From positions 6,153-47,119 of the forward strand of contig PS015434.1 in the NCBI GenBank assembly GCA_048213135.1: DNA of 40,967 nt, in the 5' to 3' direction. Of the stretch, positions 1 through 11,479 are shown piece after piece. The stretch comes from Reclinomonas americana ATCC 50394 (taxonomy: Eukaryota; Jakobida; Jakobea; Jakobida). Under the pieces are notes generated by a model, which was not told where the DNA came from, did not search any database, and saw only the letters and a program-made list of their open reading frames with translations. Within the stretch, counting starts at the first letter, position 1, and every line of letters starts with the position of its first letter. The position numbers were made by a program, and so were the translations under genes.

Positions 1-3
1 AAC

Positions 4-397
4 TCGCAGACTGTTCTTCTGTCGCACCGGCGACTCATTGTCGACACACGAGAGTGCACTCCAGCACAGATCCTGAATGGTCTCCTGCACTCGAGCAAGT
101 GTCACACACACACAGAGATAGAGACGGACTGCGTCAAGCATGAGAGAGAGAGAGACAGACGAAACTCGTATGGTGAACAGCTCCTCCGCTGTTCCCGCCC
201 GCAAGCGCTGTCCCAGAAACTCGCCGCTCGGCTTCAACATGAACAACTCGTCCCATTCCTCATCGGACAGCTCACCACCCGGCTACCACGCACACATGAG
301 CGCAACAAAGACAACAATGGGAGGAAGCAGAAAAAAAAGGGCGCGCAACTTCAAAGAGCTTCTCGTACAAGGCCACTGACTTTTCTCGACGAATGCC
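4..397 (-). CDS. ARMH3: ARMH3 homologue, N-terminal exons (partial, on the opposite strand to the rest)
   Basis: Three minus-strand exons (397-350, 282-166, 84-4) join in phase 0 into about 82 residues. They read GIRREKSVALYEKLFE, then PGGELSDEEWDELF, then ETIQDLCWSALS and NESPVRQKNSLR. This matches the N-terminus of vertebrate ARMH3/C10orf76, an armadillo-like helical protein that acts at the Golgi with GBF1 and PI4KB. The last exon ends at a donor GTT at positions 3-1, so its intron leaves the window to the left. The next expected residues (TLSIVLKAV) start at 717 on the plus strand beyond a 207-base gap, so this 449-base piece is probably inverted in the assembly. The first coding exon is not visible. 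The family match is by eye only. Confidence 0.78.
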
Positions 398-716
398 CTT
401 GGATGCAGAGAGAGGAGGTGTGGGTAATGAGGACGATCCTCCGCCTTGTNNNNNNNNNNNNNNNNNNNNNNNNNNNNNNNNNNNNNNNNNNNNNNNNNNN
501 NNNNNNNNNNNNNNNNNNNNNNNNNNNNNNNNNNNNNNNNNNNNNNNNNNNNNNNNNNNNNNNNNNNNNNNNNNNNNNNNNNNNNNNNNNNNNNNNNNNN
601 NNNNNNNNNNNNNNNNNNNNNNNNNNNNNNNNNNNNNNNNNNNNNNNNNNNNNNNNACGTGGACAACTGCTTCTCCTGTGTCTGTCTGTCTGTGCGTCTC
701 ATGTCCGCGAGGTCAG

Positions 717-3141
717 ACGCTGAGCATTGTGCTCAAGGCCGTCTGTCGACGCAAGTGGCGCAACTTTAGCTTTGATGTGCTGGAACTGGTGTGTGGCTTT
801 GATGGCGCCGATGAGTTTTTTGGCACGCTGCTGCGCAAGTGTCGAGCTGTTCTCGAGTCTATTGGCTTTGGTGTGTCCTTTTATGTGTTTGCACGTCCGT
901 CGGATGCCTGCGTCGTTGTGTTCACACGGTGGTGCAGTCGAGCTGAAGATCGCCGTCATGGAGGTGCTGGTCACGGTGGCCATGGCGCACTCCAATGTCA
1001 ACCTCAATGCGCTGCTCGAGTACTTTGTGTTGCACGATCTCACAGAGCCAATACTAGGGGTGTGTGTTTGTGTGCGTGCCACCTTCTCTTCTCGTCACTG
1101 GCGCTGACGGTTGTGTGCTGCTGACAGCTGCTGTGCGAAGTCAATGACAATCAGCAGGTCGTGCTTGATATTTTCGTGTTTCTCGCCGTGCTGATCAACT
1201 ATCAGCGGCACGAGGCCGCCAACGTATACTTGCGCAAACTCAACGAGCTGAAGAGACCCGAGTACTTTGAGGTGCGTGACCGCTTGTGTGACGGATCGAT
1301 GCCCTTTTGTATTCACGTCGATCACATCAGAGTGTGTGTACCTCGCTGTACGTTCTCCTCTCCACCTGGCATCGAGTGTTTGCCGACTCGTCGCAAGCTC
1401 AGTCGGGCCTCCTCCCCTCGCTGTTCTCCATCTTTTCGGTGGTGGCAGAATCGCTCAACATTCCTCCATTATTCGCGGCCTCCACCAACTCGTCACAGAC
1501 GTTGCGCATGCTTGCATGCACCTGTCATTCTTCATCCTCTCGTCGATCTGTTCAACGCTCTTTGCGCAGATTCTACGTCATTGGCGCCCCCCTGCTGGTG
1601 CTCTTCGAGTTGTGCTGCTCCAACGACGCCTTTCTCACGTTTGTCACCACCGAGATGCCGCGTGTGTGTTTGGCCGTGTACCGCGAACAGTTCACGCAGG
1701 CGGTGGTCCAGGAGGGCGGCCCATCGTCGGCACCACCCTCAACGGCAGCTGCGGGAGAGAGTGCCCCGACTGCCGTGTTTCCGGATGCAGGTTCGTGCAC
1801 TGTTTGTCCTTGTGATTTACGAGTGTGCGTCCAACATCTGCCGACAACAGACTGTTATCTGCCGCCATTCTTGGGCGAGTTTATCATGATCTCCAATGTT
1901 ATTCTTCTCGACAACAAGAGCGAGCGCAATCGCCTCTACTCGAAACTCTGTCTCCTCATCTACCGGTGTCTGTCGGAGAACCTGGCTGCCTGCCGATTCC
2001 TGTTCAGACAACTGTGCATCTGCAGCATCACCACATGCTCGCGAGTTGCGTGTCACACAGTTCAATCGTGGGGTGGAAACAGCTTGGTGGCTCATGTCTC
2101 ACCGAGTACGCACACACCAGGACGGCGAGCGTTTCTACCTCGAGCCGTGGGAATTCTGTGGACGTCCCGTGCAGGCCGTATTACCAGTGTTGGCCGGCTA
2201 CATGCGTAACTTTGCGAAGCGGAACCTGGATGTCGAGATATGGAGGTTTGCCTTCTCTGTGTGTCTCGCCATTCTCCGCGGTGAGCTGACGGAGGAGAGC
2301 AGTGTGTGTACCGACGTTTTCCATCGCCTAGTCTGTTATGCACATGCCAATAAGCACAAGCTGGCGATTGACTGGAAGCTGATGTGGTCGGCGCTGCTGA
2401 GGTGGGTGTCACGCTGAGTCTGCATTGTGTTGCTGGCTGCATGTTGACGCGCAGCTGCACAGCTGCACGCCATTCATCTCCGACGACACAGTCTCGACAC
2501 CGCGTGGAGAACAATTTTTGATGAATGTTGCGCAGGTGGTGGTGCCGCGCGATGTTGTGTCGCCCTTTGACTCACCGAGTCCGATTGCAGTATCTCATGA
2601 CGCTGGAGTTGTGTGTGGTCGGTGGCCAGAAGTTTGTGCCCGACGCCGAGGAGATGGATTTCTTGTTTTTCGAGTTGTTGCGATTGGAGGACGAGGTGCT
2701 TGCCACCATCCACCTGGGTGCGTGTGTGAACCCCGATTGAGTGGCACTGCGAGTTTTTCACGACCTCACGTGCGTGGTACGCATGTGCACAGGGAGGAAA
2801 CTGCGCAGTCGGCTGTGTGAGTTTCGGAATCTGGAGGCTGTGTTTACGCATTTTGGTCCCGTATTACGTGGGCAAGTGTTTCACGAAACCGAAGAGGTCG
2901 GTGTACACTTGTTAAACAACGGTGTGATTCTCTGCACATTCTCATTGTTTGTGTCTGTGCGCAGGCACTCGCGGTGCTCAAGTTGCATGCCGATTCGTTT
3001 ACACCACGAGAGGAAGTAATGGGACTCGTGGACTCGTGGGAGGCCTATCGCCCAGCCGAGGACCTCGCATATTTCGGGCAGCTGTTGGTACACGTCGCAC
3101 GGGAGAACTGGGATGTGCGACAACAAGAGGGCGACAAGTAA
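717..3141 (+). CDS. ARMH3: ARMH3 homologue, main body and C-terminus
   Basis: This is the remainder of the ARMH3-like protein, a helical-repeat scaffold that in animals links GBF1/Arf signalling to PI4KB at the Golgi. Supported exons include 717-840, 938-1059, 1128-1271, 1331-1500, 1570-1790, one starting at 1851, and a last exon ending in TAA at 3139-3141. Landmarks in order are FSFDVLELVCGFD, LNALLEYFVLHDL, DIFVFLAVLINYQRHEAAN, SGLLPSLFSIF, SKLCLLIYRCLSEN, CGRPVQAVLPVLAGYMRNF, HRLVCYAHANKHKLAIDWKL, YLMTLELCVVGG and, near the end, VLKLHADSF. Each falls where the human protein has its counterpart. Between about 1998 and 2045 the frame must shift from ACRFLF to ARELRVTQFN, and I found no clean GT-AG intron for that. 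It could be a sequencing indel or an unusual intron. The 5' exons are at 4-397 on the other strand. Confidence 0.82.
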
Positions 3142-3307
3142 TTGTAGCAACACAATCTCTCTCACACATATTTCATTACCGGAGGCGGGTGGGGGGGACG
3201 TCCACGCAGTCTACTAAGGGGGCAAACAGAACACATAACATGTGCACGTGCGCGACAGACGCACATGCATACTACGAAGAGGGCTAATTTAGAGGGATGC
3301 GCGTCGC

Positions 3308-6300
3308 TCAACTGTCATCCTCGGCTTCCTCTGCTTCCTGTTCTGCAATAGCTTGCTTGGCCTCGTAGTTGGCTTGTGCTTGTGCCAGCGCATGATGGAA
3401 AAGCGTCTGACTCGCTCCCGGCAGTACCGCACAGAGGCCGCCCAAAAACGCACCCTCGTCTGCAAAAAATCAAATGTCACTTTGTGAGCAAGAAAAACTA
3501 GAGCAGCGAGTGTCGGCACACACACAAATACGCAACGCTCATTGAGCTCCGCAAAGAACATGTGCGCATCGACTTCGTCAAGCGGTGACGTGTACGTGGT
3601 GATGTCGTCAATTTCCTGACCACGCTCATCGACATCCGGATCATCGACACCAAATCGACCCTTGGCTTGAAGCTCGGCGCGCTTCGCCTCGTCAATCTGC
3701 GGTGCAGCAAAATGAGTTGATCGCAGCAGCAACAAGAACAGCTAGCGGCGCGGTATCCACTCACGTCTTGCATGAATCGCTGAATCACGAGCGCATCCTC
3801 CTTCTCCAGGAAAGCGTCGCCAGACTTTACACGCAAGCGCAGCGCAGTTGAGATGGTGGAAGCGGACACACAAAGGGGGAAACGAGCACGCACCTCAGGC
3901 TTCCTTTCGAGTTCATCGTCGAGGTCAATCATGTCGTTCAGGCCGTCATCGTCGTCGTCGCAGGATGGGTTGTTTTCCGCTGTCGTCCCAAACACACACG
4001 TTGTCACAATTCAGCAAGTCGAACAAGCAAGAGAGGCTCCACACATTAAAGCAGACCTTCAACAGCATCCGCCAGTCGTGACAGTGCATCAACCAGCACC
4101 TGCAACACCAGTGCAGCGTTCTCCGTCACCAGTGCCGGCACTCCCGGTTGTTGCATGATCGACAGCAGCGAAATCAGACCGAGGCACGTCATCTTTAGGT
4201 CGTGCGAACTGCCGGTGTTTGAAAAGCACACCAGTGAGTGATTACAATCAGCAGCAGACGGACCAATGTGCGCGACGCACCGAGTCAATTGCGGAATAGC
4301 ATCCATCCATTTGGAGAATGCAGCACCAGTGTGGCCGTGGTGCTCCAGCGACTGCAATGCCAGCGTCGGGTCGTAGTAGAAGCAATCGGCAATCTGCAAC
4401 ACGACCGCGACAGTGAGTCCCACAGGCGAAGGAAACGGCGACAAGTGTGTCACACGCACCACATCGACCAACTGGATGGTGAAGCGCATCTTCTGTGGCG
4501 GCTTGGCCACCAGACGCCTCAACGACATCTCCAGGAACTTGGGTATGCATTCGTCGATCTTGCCTCTGCACACTCGACGAAGTTAGCCATGGAGGCGAAC
4601 ACTTGTACACACACCCCTCCTCCCCCTCTCACTCGAGAGTCACAGCAAGCGCGGCAGGTGTCACGAAGTCTCAGTTCAAAGTTGTCATCAACAAAAAAGA
4701 TTATCAGTGCTTCTTAGAAGGTAAACCATCATAGACTGCGTGCGGCGCTGCAGGACCCAAACAAGAAATCTTCCTCTCCCCCCTCCACCCCATGCAACTC
4801 GCCTGCAGTGATGCAACAGAGCCTCCATCATGATTGCGGCAGCGCGAGGCTCCTTTTCCGACGTATCATTTGTGCTGTCCACGCACTGCACGCAAGTGTC
4901 CCCCCACGGTCAGCCAACAATGTCGACAAGAGTAGACAAGAGTTGCAGACTGAGCGACGAACCAACTCGCACATCTCCATCACCATCGCCAAGTAATTGT
5001 CTTCCGGGGTACCGCGCAAGAACACGTCCACGTCGTGCGACAGGAAGTTCTCAAACACCGGTTCAATCTCTGCGCACCACGCGTGAGAAGAGTGGAGACA
5101 GTGCCCTCTTCTGTGCACTTCACATCTCACCTTGGAAGTAGTCTCGAGCACCTCCAGTGACGAACAGCGCATACAGACGACGCATGAATCCGTACGTCTG
5201 CGGCGAGATCACTTGCGTGACAAACAGGAAACTCGACATGATGCGGCACACTTCGTCCAACGAGTCTGTCAGCAACAAACACAAACGGACGAATGTAAGT
5301 GTCTCGCGCGCGCATGAGAGACGTGGTGTGAGGTATCGTACAACGCACCGAGCTCCGACTCCTCGTCCGCCAACATGAGATTGAAAAAGTGGTACAGATA
5401 CTGTTCCATCTCCAGGTAGATCTCCGGTGACGTCTGCACCGTCTCCAACAGCGTCTGCAGTGTCTTCAGGGTGGCGATGCCGGAGTAAATAATCTCCTGC
5501 GTCGCGTTGCCGTCCTTCATTTCTGCGTGGTAGCCGTAGTACACTTGCAACTGAAAATCACGATCAAGTCAGTCAACAGATGGGGGGGGCGGGATGGGGA
5601 GAACAAGGACACACCAGACGATGCAACAGCTCGGCAGCCAGCGGAGAAATAACTTCGCCAAAGTTGACCACGAGTGCCTCCACTCCCGTCACCAGCTCGT
5701 CACTCTCAAACTCCGACATGAGTTGCAACATCTTCTCCGTCAGCTCCGGCACCAGAGGAGCCAGATGTTCGTTGACTGCTCGACGAAGGAGCGTACATAT
5801 GATGAGCACACGAGTAGTGGGGCGAAAAGGCAATCACACACGTCGCGCCGAAACTCTTATCCTCCTGAATAATCTCACGCATGGTTTGCGCCGCGTACAC
5901 TCGCACCACCAGATCGTTCGAGGTGCACATCGAGTTCCACACACCCTCTGTCAGCTGCAGCAGATTGTTGATGTCATTCCACTCGACCAGTGAAAACTTG
6001 TACACCAGCGCAATCGCCTACCATGGGAAACAGTCAGCTCTCTGCCTCCCTCTCTCTCAACGAGCGAACAAGCATATCACAACGCAACTCGCGCTCGCAG
6101 ATACACCACATCCGACGACAACTCCGGGTACACGTGGGTCATCAAAAAGCCCTCCATGTCGTGCTTGTTGCTCGTCGACATCAACAGCACGCCCAACTCT
6201 TCCACTGCGTACAGCGCCGCCTCCTTGTACAGCGTGTTTCGTTCAGCAGGCGGCTGCGCATTGTACCTGCGGAAATGAACAGGCGGTGAGCCAACACGAC

Positions 6301-8286
6301 ACGGTGAGACACAAAAAAGGAACAAGAACGCAACGAGTCCAAGAACTGCGAGATGAAATCCAACAGCGGGCGCATTGTCGACTTCTTTGGTCGATTGGCC
6401 AACATCGACTCCAGCACCGCACAAGCGGTTTTGCGCACAGACCGCACCTCATTAGCGACATCTGTGTGCACAGCACACGATTTGGTGAGATCGGGGAGGA
6501 ACAAGCACTGAGGCACCAGCACCACAAACCATATTCAATGTGCAAGTAATCGTCGGGGGCCTCACGCCACATGGCCAGTGCCTCGTCGGTGAGCAACACC
6601 AACGGGAGGACGTACTCTGTCATGAATGTCAGGGCGTGTGGCCGGATAATATCCCACGCGTCAGCAAGAGTGATGCTGGGGGAGGGGAAGGAGGCGACGA
6701 TCATGAGTGATGCGCCCTCTCCACATAATGGGGAGAAATGAGAATAGCTACTCACGCGCACTCGAAAAAGGTGCATGCGTGCACCACAATCGGGTCCGAC
6801 ACCGAGCTCGGGTTGTCTCTCCGCAGCTGCAAGATGTGCAAGAATGCCTCCGTGCACGGCGCCGAGCACGACTCCAAGAACCGGGCTGAAAAGAGATTGA
6901 TTCGTACATCCTTGCTCATTGTTGTCATGCGACCATGTCTGTGCGGCACACAAACGCGCAATGATGAGCGATTGACGTCCATTGACACGATACACGTAAC
7001 GTACACACAGACCTGATAAAGTACTGCGACAATGTGTGTGCCGCCGCCCTCTTCATCGTCCATATGATGTGCTCGCTGCACACGTCTGGGTGCGTGTTGC
7101 CCGGGAATGTCGGCGGCGTGAGATACAACACACGGACCAGCAACTCGACCACGGCATTCATAATCTCGAATCTCTCCAAAAAGACCGGCGGCAATTCGCA
7201 CTGGTGGTGGTGGCGCGAGGTTGAGTATCAGTCACCGCGGCAACGATGACAAAGGCATGAGGCACTCACCGTGGTCATGTACTGCACAATCTTCAAGCAC
7301 AGCCACGTGTATGTGGCGCGCGCGGCCACCACCGGCGGCAGGCTCGGTGCGTACTCTGCGCATGTCAACGACTGCGTGAGCTGCCGGAGAAACACTTCCG
7401 CAGCACAGCCACCAACAAACCTTTTCCGTTCAGTTCCGCCTCCAGCTCCGACACGGTGGTCTGCAGGAACCCGCCAAACACCTCAATAGACTCGGCGCAA
7501 TAGGCCACCAGTGGGTGACGCTCATCCTTGCGCTTCTTTCTACAGATTCAAGGGGAAGCAAAGTGAGTGTATGCGGGGGAGGAAGATGGAGTAAAAGAGG
7601 GAGACGACCCACCTGTACACATAGCAGAACTGCTTCGCCAAGAGCAGACCCGCATGCACCTCCTCCGGATCGCTGCTCGCCAACAAGCGCGAGATATCGG
7701 CGAGGAGCGTGGGAATGCCGCTCTTCTTCTGCACCACTTCCACACAGTACAACAGCTGATTCCGCACAATCGGCAGCGCCACGACAGTCGCCGCCACAAT
7801 GTGCTGCAAGAAGTAGTGCTTGTCCTCGTCGTTCAGTGGCGCGTACAACTCCGGAACGCCAGTCCATCTGTGGCCACAGCACAGAGAGAGAGAGGCAGTT
7901 GAGCAAGAGGGAGATGAGGTGGGACACGTGAGAGGGTGAGAGTGGGGAGAGAGCGGAAGAGAGTACGGATCACATTTGAGCTCTTTCACGCACCTGAAGC
8001 GGATGAGGTTCTTCAGTTGCACCGAGGCCGCTTGCCGCACATGCGGCTCATACTGCGCGTCCAGTGACACCTCAAAGAGCACTTGAATGAAGCCAGCCGA
8101 GTTGAACAAGTGCTACCAACACACAAACACAAACAAAAGCGTGTGTCTGCACATGCGCACATGCCCATGCCCACACACCAGACGCTCACTCACCTGCTCC
8201 ACATACTCCGCCGCGCGCTGTCTCTCCGCCGCATCCGCCAGCGCCGAGTACGACAAGTGCAAAAGATGGGCAAGCTCCGCGCTCAT
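3308..8286 (-). CDS. IPO7: Importin-7/8-type nuclear import receptor (importin-beta family)
   Basis: This is a HEAT-repeat karyopherin that would bind RanGTP and carry cargo such as ribosomal proteins and histone H1 through the nuclear pore. I count about 24 short exons. Exon 1 (8286-8194) encodes MSAELAHLLHLSYSALADAA, the expected importin-beta N-terminal helix pair. Exon 2 (8112-7994) gives EPHVRQAASVQLKNLIRFR, which matches human IPO7 in its VRQAGVIYLKN region, and exon 3 is 7867-7614. Later landmarks are FLQTTVSELEAELN, ALAMWREAPDDYLHIEYG (human ELWQEDPYEYIRMKFD), VVYLRARA, FESDELVTGVEALVVNFGEV and KIDECIPKFLEMSLRRL. An acidic stretch NPSCDDDDDGLNDMIDLDDE follows, as in IPO7. The last exon ends LAQAQANYEAKQAIAEQEAE, then acidic residues and TGA at 3310-3308. 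IPO7, IPO8 and yeast Nmd5/Sxm1 cannot be told apart by eye. Confidence 0.88.
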
Positions 8287-8388
8287 TCTCACAAAGTGAC
8301 GCAAAGTTGGCAAAGGCCGGCAAAGTTCCGCGGAAAATTCCATGGCCGCAGCGCCAAATTTCGTGTACTTCTTCTTGGCGGGCCCGCA
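8287..8388. promoter_or_regulatory. Short shared upstream region between divergent genes
   Basis: Only 102 bases separate the start codons of the importin-7-like gene (minus) and the coiled-coil gene (plus), so both promoters and 5' UTRs must fit here or overlap the coding sequences. The stretch holds several short GGCAAAG/GCAAAGTT-like repeats (around 8297-8330). I see no TATA box. That it acts as a bidirectional promoter is inferred from layout only. Confidence 0.5.
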
Positions 8389-11381
8389 ATGAGCGACACC
8401 ATGGCCGCCGTGCGCGAGCTTCGTGCTCAACTAGAAAACGAGCTGCGTCGACAAGAGGCACTGGCACAGGCGATTGACCAAGTCAATCATCTGCGTCGAC
8501 CGACTCCACCAGCATCAGCATCATTACCGCCTCCTCCGCCTCTCGTCGAGTCGCAACAAAAGTCGGTGCACGGTGGAATGTATGCGTCGGTGGTCGCCGA
8601 TCTGTCGCCAATGCCTCCGTCTCCACCACCACCACCACTGTCCTTCCACGCAGGTGCTACAGAGAGAGACAGTGGGAGTGAGCGTCATCATCTCACACGA
8701 GTCGTGTATGCAGATGAGGCGTTTGCGCGGCAGCCGCAGCATTCGTATGTGGAGATTGTGCCAGTGATGGCGTCGTCGCAGCAGCAGCAGGAGCACAATG
8801 ATGATCGTCGGTGGCGGCATCAGCGACCGACGGCGGCGGTGAATGGAGCGTTGGCGGATGAGATGGGCGGTCGACCGCGCGACTGGGAGCACTCGGCGTC
8901 GTCGGTGTCGCGGCGATGGCAGACGTCGTCGGCCTCGTCGGCCTCGTCGGCGTCGAGGAGGCGACGTGCGGGTGAGCGGGCGGAGGAGATGGTGACGCCG
9001 GTGGCGCAGCGCGGCAGTGCGATCAGTTGGCGATCGAGTCGGCAGACGCCGGTGGCAGAGGATCGGTTTGCGGAGGCGTTCTCGAAGCCGTCGCCGCTGG
9101 CGGGTCTCGATTCGCGCTTTGTGGAGCGGCGCAGCAATGGGGTGTCGCACGCGGTGTCGCCGGTTCCGTTCTCCTCGTCGCCGCCCAGACAGCAACCGTC
9201 GCCACCACCGCCACCACCGCCACCACCGCCGCCTGCAGCCGTCCCACCACTTTCGGCTGCGCGGTATCCATCGTCCGCGACCAAGTTGTCGGTGAGCAAT
9301 CTGCCGCCGGCAGCAGTGTCGATCGACAGCAATCGGTTGTGGCAGGAGTGGGCCGACACCAAGGTCGAGTTCTCCGGTCTGAAGGCACTCTACAGAGAGC
9401 TGGCCGGCGCAGTGACGCAGTCCATGGTTCGGCGTGGCCTGCACACACGTGTGTATGTGTGAGTACGCAGTGTTTTTACTTACCGCGCGGTGCAGGAGGC
9501 AATGCGTGGCTTGCGCAATCGGCTCGACGAGATTGTCGATCGCGAGGCGGCTGTGGGCAAGGCAGAGCGAGCGATGGGTGACGAGCAGCATCGCATGGTN
9601 NNNNNNNNNNNNNNNNNNNNNNNNNNNNNNNNNNNNNNNNNNNNNNNNNNNNNNNNNNNNNNNNNNNNNNNNNNNNNNNNNNNNNNNNNNNNNNNNNNNN
9701 NNNNNNNNNNNNNNNNNNNNNNNNNNNNNNNNNNNNNNNNNNNNNNNNNNNNNNNNNNNNNNNNNNNNNNNNNNNNNNNNNNNNNNNNNNNNNNNNNNNN
9801 NNNNNNNNNNNNNNNNNNNNNNNATTGGAACATGAGCGGCTGCAGGCAGAGATCGACGAACTCTTGCTGGAGCGTGAGCAGGCGCAGTCGATGCAGTCGG
9901 CGTTTCGCGAGCAGACTGTGCGCATGCAGAACGCGTTGCAGGAGTCGTCGCGTGACGTTGAGCGCCTGGTGGCGACGGTGAATCGACTGCAGGTGGACTT
10001 GTTGCAGGAGAAGGCTCGCTCACGAGGTATGCTGCTTGTTTGTGCAAGCGCGGTTGTGTCGCCGCGTATTCATTTGTGTGTGCACATCGTGGCAGACGAC
10101 CTGTCATCGCTTCGTCGATCATTCCGGCGACTGGAGGAGATTTCTGCCACTCGTCCTCCGCCGACGCAGCAGCAGTTGCAANNNNNNNNNNNNNNNNNNN
10201 NCAGCAGCAACAGCAACAGTACGACAGCGACAGGTGGCATGATGAGCCTGTCAAACTCTCGTCGCGTTCCGAATCACCGCCCACGCGTGGCTTTGCTCAC
10301 CAGCAGCAGCAGCAGCAGCAGCAGCGTGAACGAGAGACGCATCGACAGGACGCATCCATGCTACCGCACATCAAGGAGGAAGTGCAGGCCACCGCACAAG
10401 AGAGCAAAGAGCTTGCGGCGCAAATCGAGAGCGCCGCCAGCGACATGATGCGTGTGCAGGCGCTGGTGGAGCAGTCGCGAGCCGCAAGTCAGAGGTACGT
10501 GCAGATGTGTTTGGACCAGTAACGCGGAAATTCGCACGCCATCCTCACCTGGTACGTAGGGGATTCTCCACGCTGGACGAGGAATTGCGACTGCTGGAGA
10601 ACAGTCTGCGTCGTGAGGTAAGGGAGTTGCGCGCATCGATTGCCCCATTCTCCGCTCACTCGAGCTGGCGACCTGCAGGTGATGCGAACGCATGGCAGAG
10701 GCGCCGAAGTCGAATCGCTGCAAGAGGAGAACTCGAGGCTGCGAAAGCGCATTGAGCTGCAGTTGCAGAATGCGGCTGAGTTGTCGCGCCGACTGCACAC
10801 CCGTCAGCACAGTGACTCGCCGACAAATGAGGCGGCGGCAGCCGCTGCAGCGAGTGAGGTATGGTGTCGGTCACTCGATCGGCAGAAAGGAAGATTTCTT
10901 CTCTCTGTAACTCACGTGCATGACGCGCGCAGTCGCCGTTGCTGGCGCTGCTGACGGATGTGATGCGCGTGGTGGCCATGGTGTTGGATGAGAAGAAGCC
11001 GGCTGCCGAGCCTTCGCTCTCGTCTCTGTACGAACTCATTGGGTCGGTGCCGAGATCCACACCGCTCTCCAACGAGGTATGCGACACGCGTCGACGCTGC
11101 AACGAACGCGCGCACGTGACTCACAGACGACAAACTGTCTGCAGGCGGAGATTCGACGCTTTGCGGTGACGGCCATTCTCACACCACTCAATCACCTACT
11201 GCTGCGACAGCACGCGCTGGAGCAGCTGGCGAGCCGACCGAGCGGCCCACCTCCGGAACGCACACAGAGGGCAACATCAATCCCACCGCCGGGGAACGGG
11301 CATCCGCGGAGGACGGCCACTGTCGGTGTCAATGACGACGAGTGGACGGTGAATGCGCTCTTTGCGGGCGGGCGGCGATAA
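8389..11381 (+). CDS. Proline-rich, polyglutamine, coiled-coil protein of unknown function
   Basis: Exons are 8389-9426, one from 9495 interrupted by a gap (9600-9823) and ending at 10026, 10096-10494 (with a 20-base gap inside a CAG run), 10560-10617, 10680-10857, 10933-11076 and 11145-11381 (TAA). The start MSDTMAAVRELRAQLENEL is the first in-frame ATG after the divergent promoter. The N-terminal part is low complexity, with several proline runs (an 11-proline run near 9200) and Ser/Arg-rich stretches. The middle is heptad-rich coiled coil (LQAEIDELLLEREQAQ, VERLVATVNRLQVDLLQEKA). It then has two polyglutamine tracts and more coiled coil (VESLQEENSRLRKRIELQLQ). The C-terminal 120 residues look folded (SPLLALLTDVMRVVAMVLDE, FAVTAILTPLNHLLLRQHAL). 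I do not recognise the family. A cytoskeletal or centrosomal scaffold would fit, but this is a guess. Confidence 0.75.
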
Positions 11382-11479
11382 AGAAAGAATACTGTTGGTT
11401 TTAAAAAGAAAGAGAGAAAATAACCTACAACAACTACAATAGCAGCAAGCACAGTGGCGGGCGGAAACACGCGTGTGTG

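Noticed and set aside
8524-10284. A 586-codon minus-strand open frame
   Set aside because: It is antisense to the coiled-coil gene. It is Arg-rich, an artefact of GC-rich codons on the other strand, and crosses two gaps.
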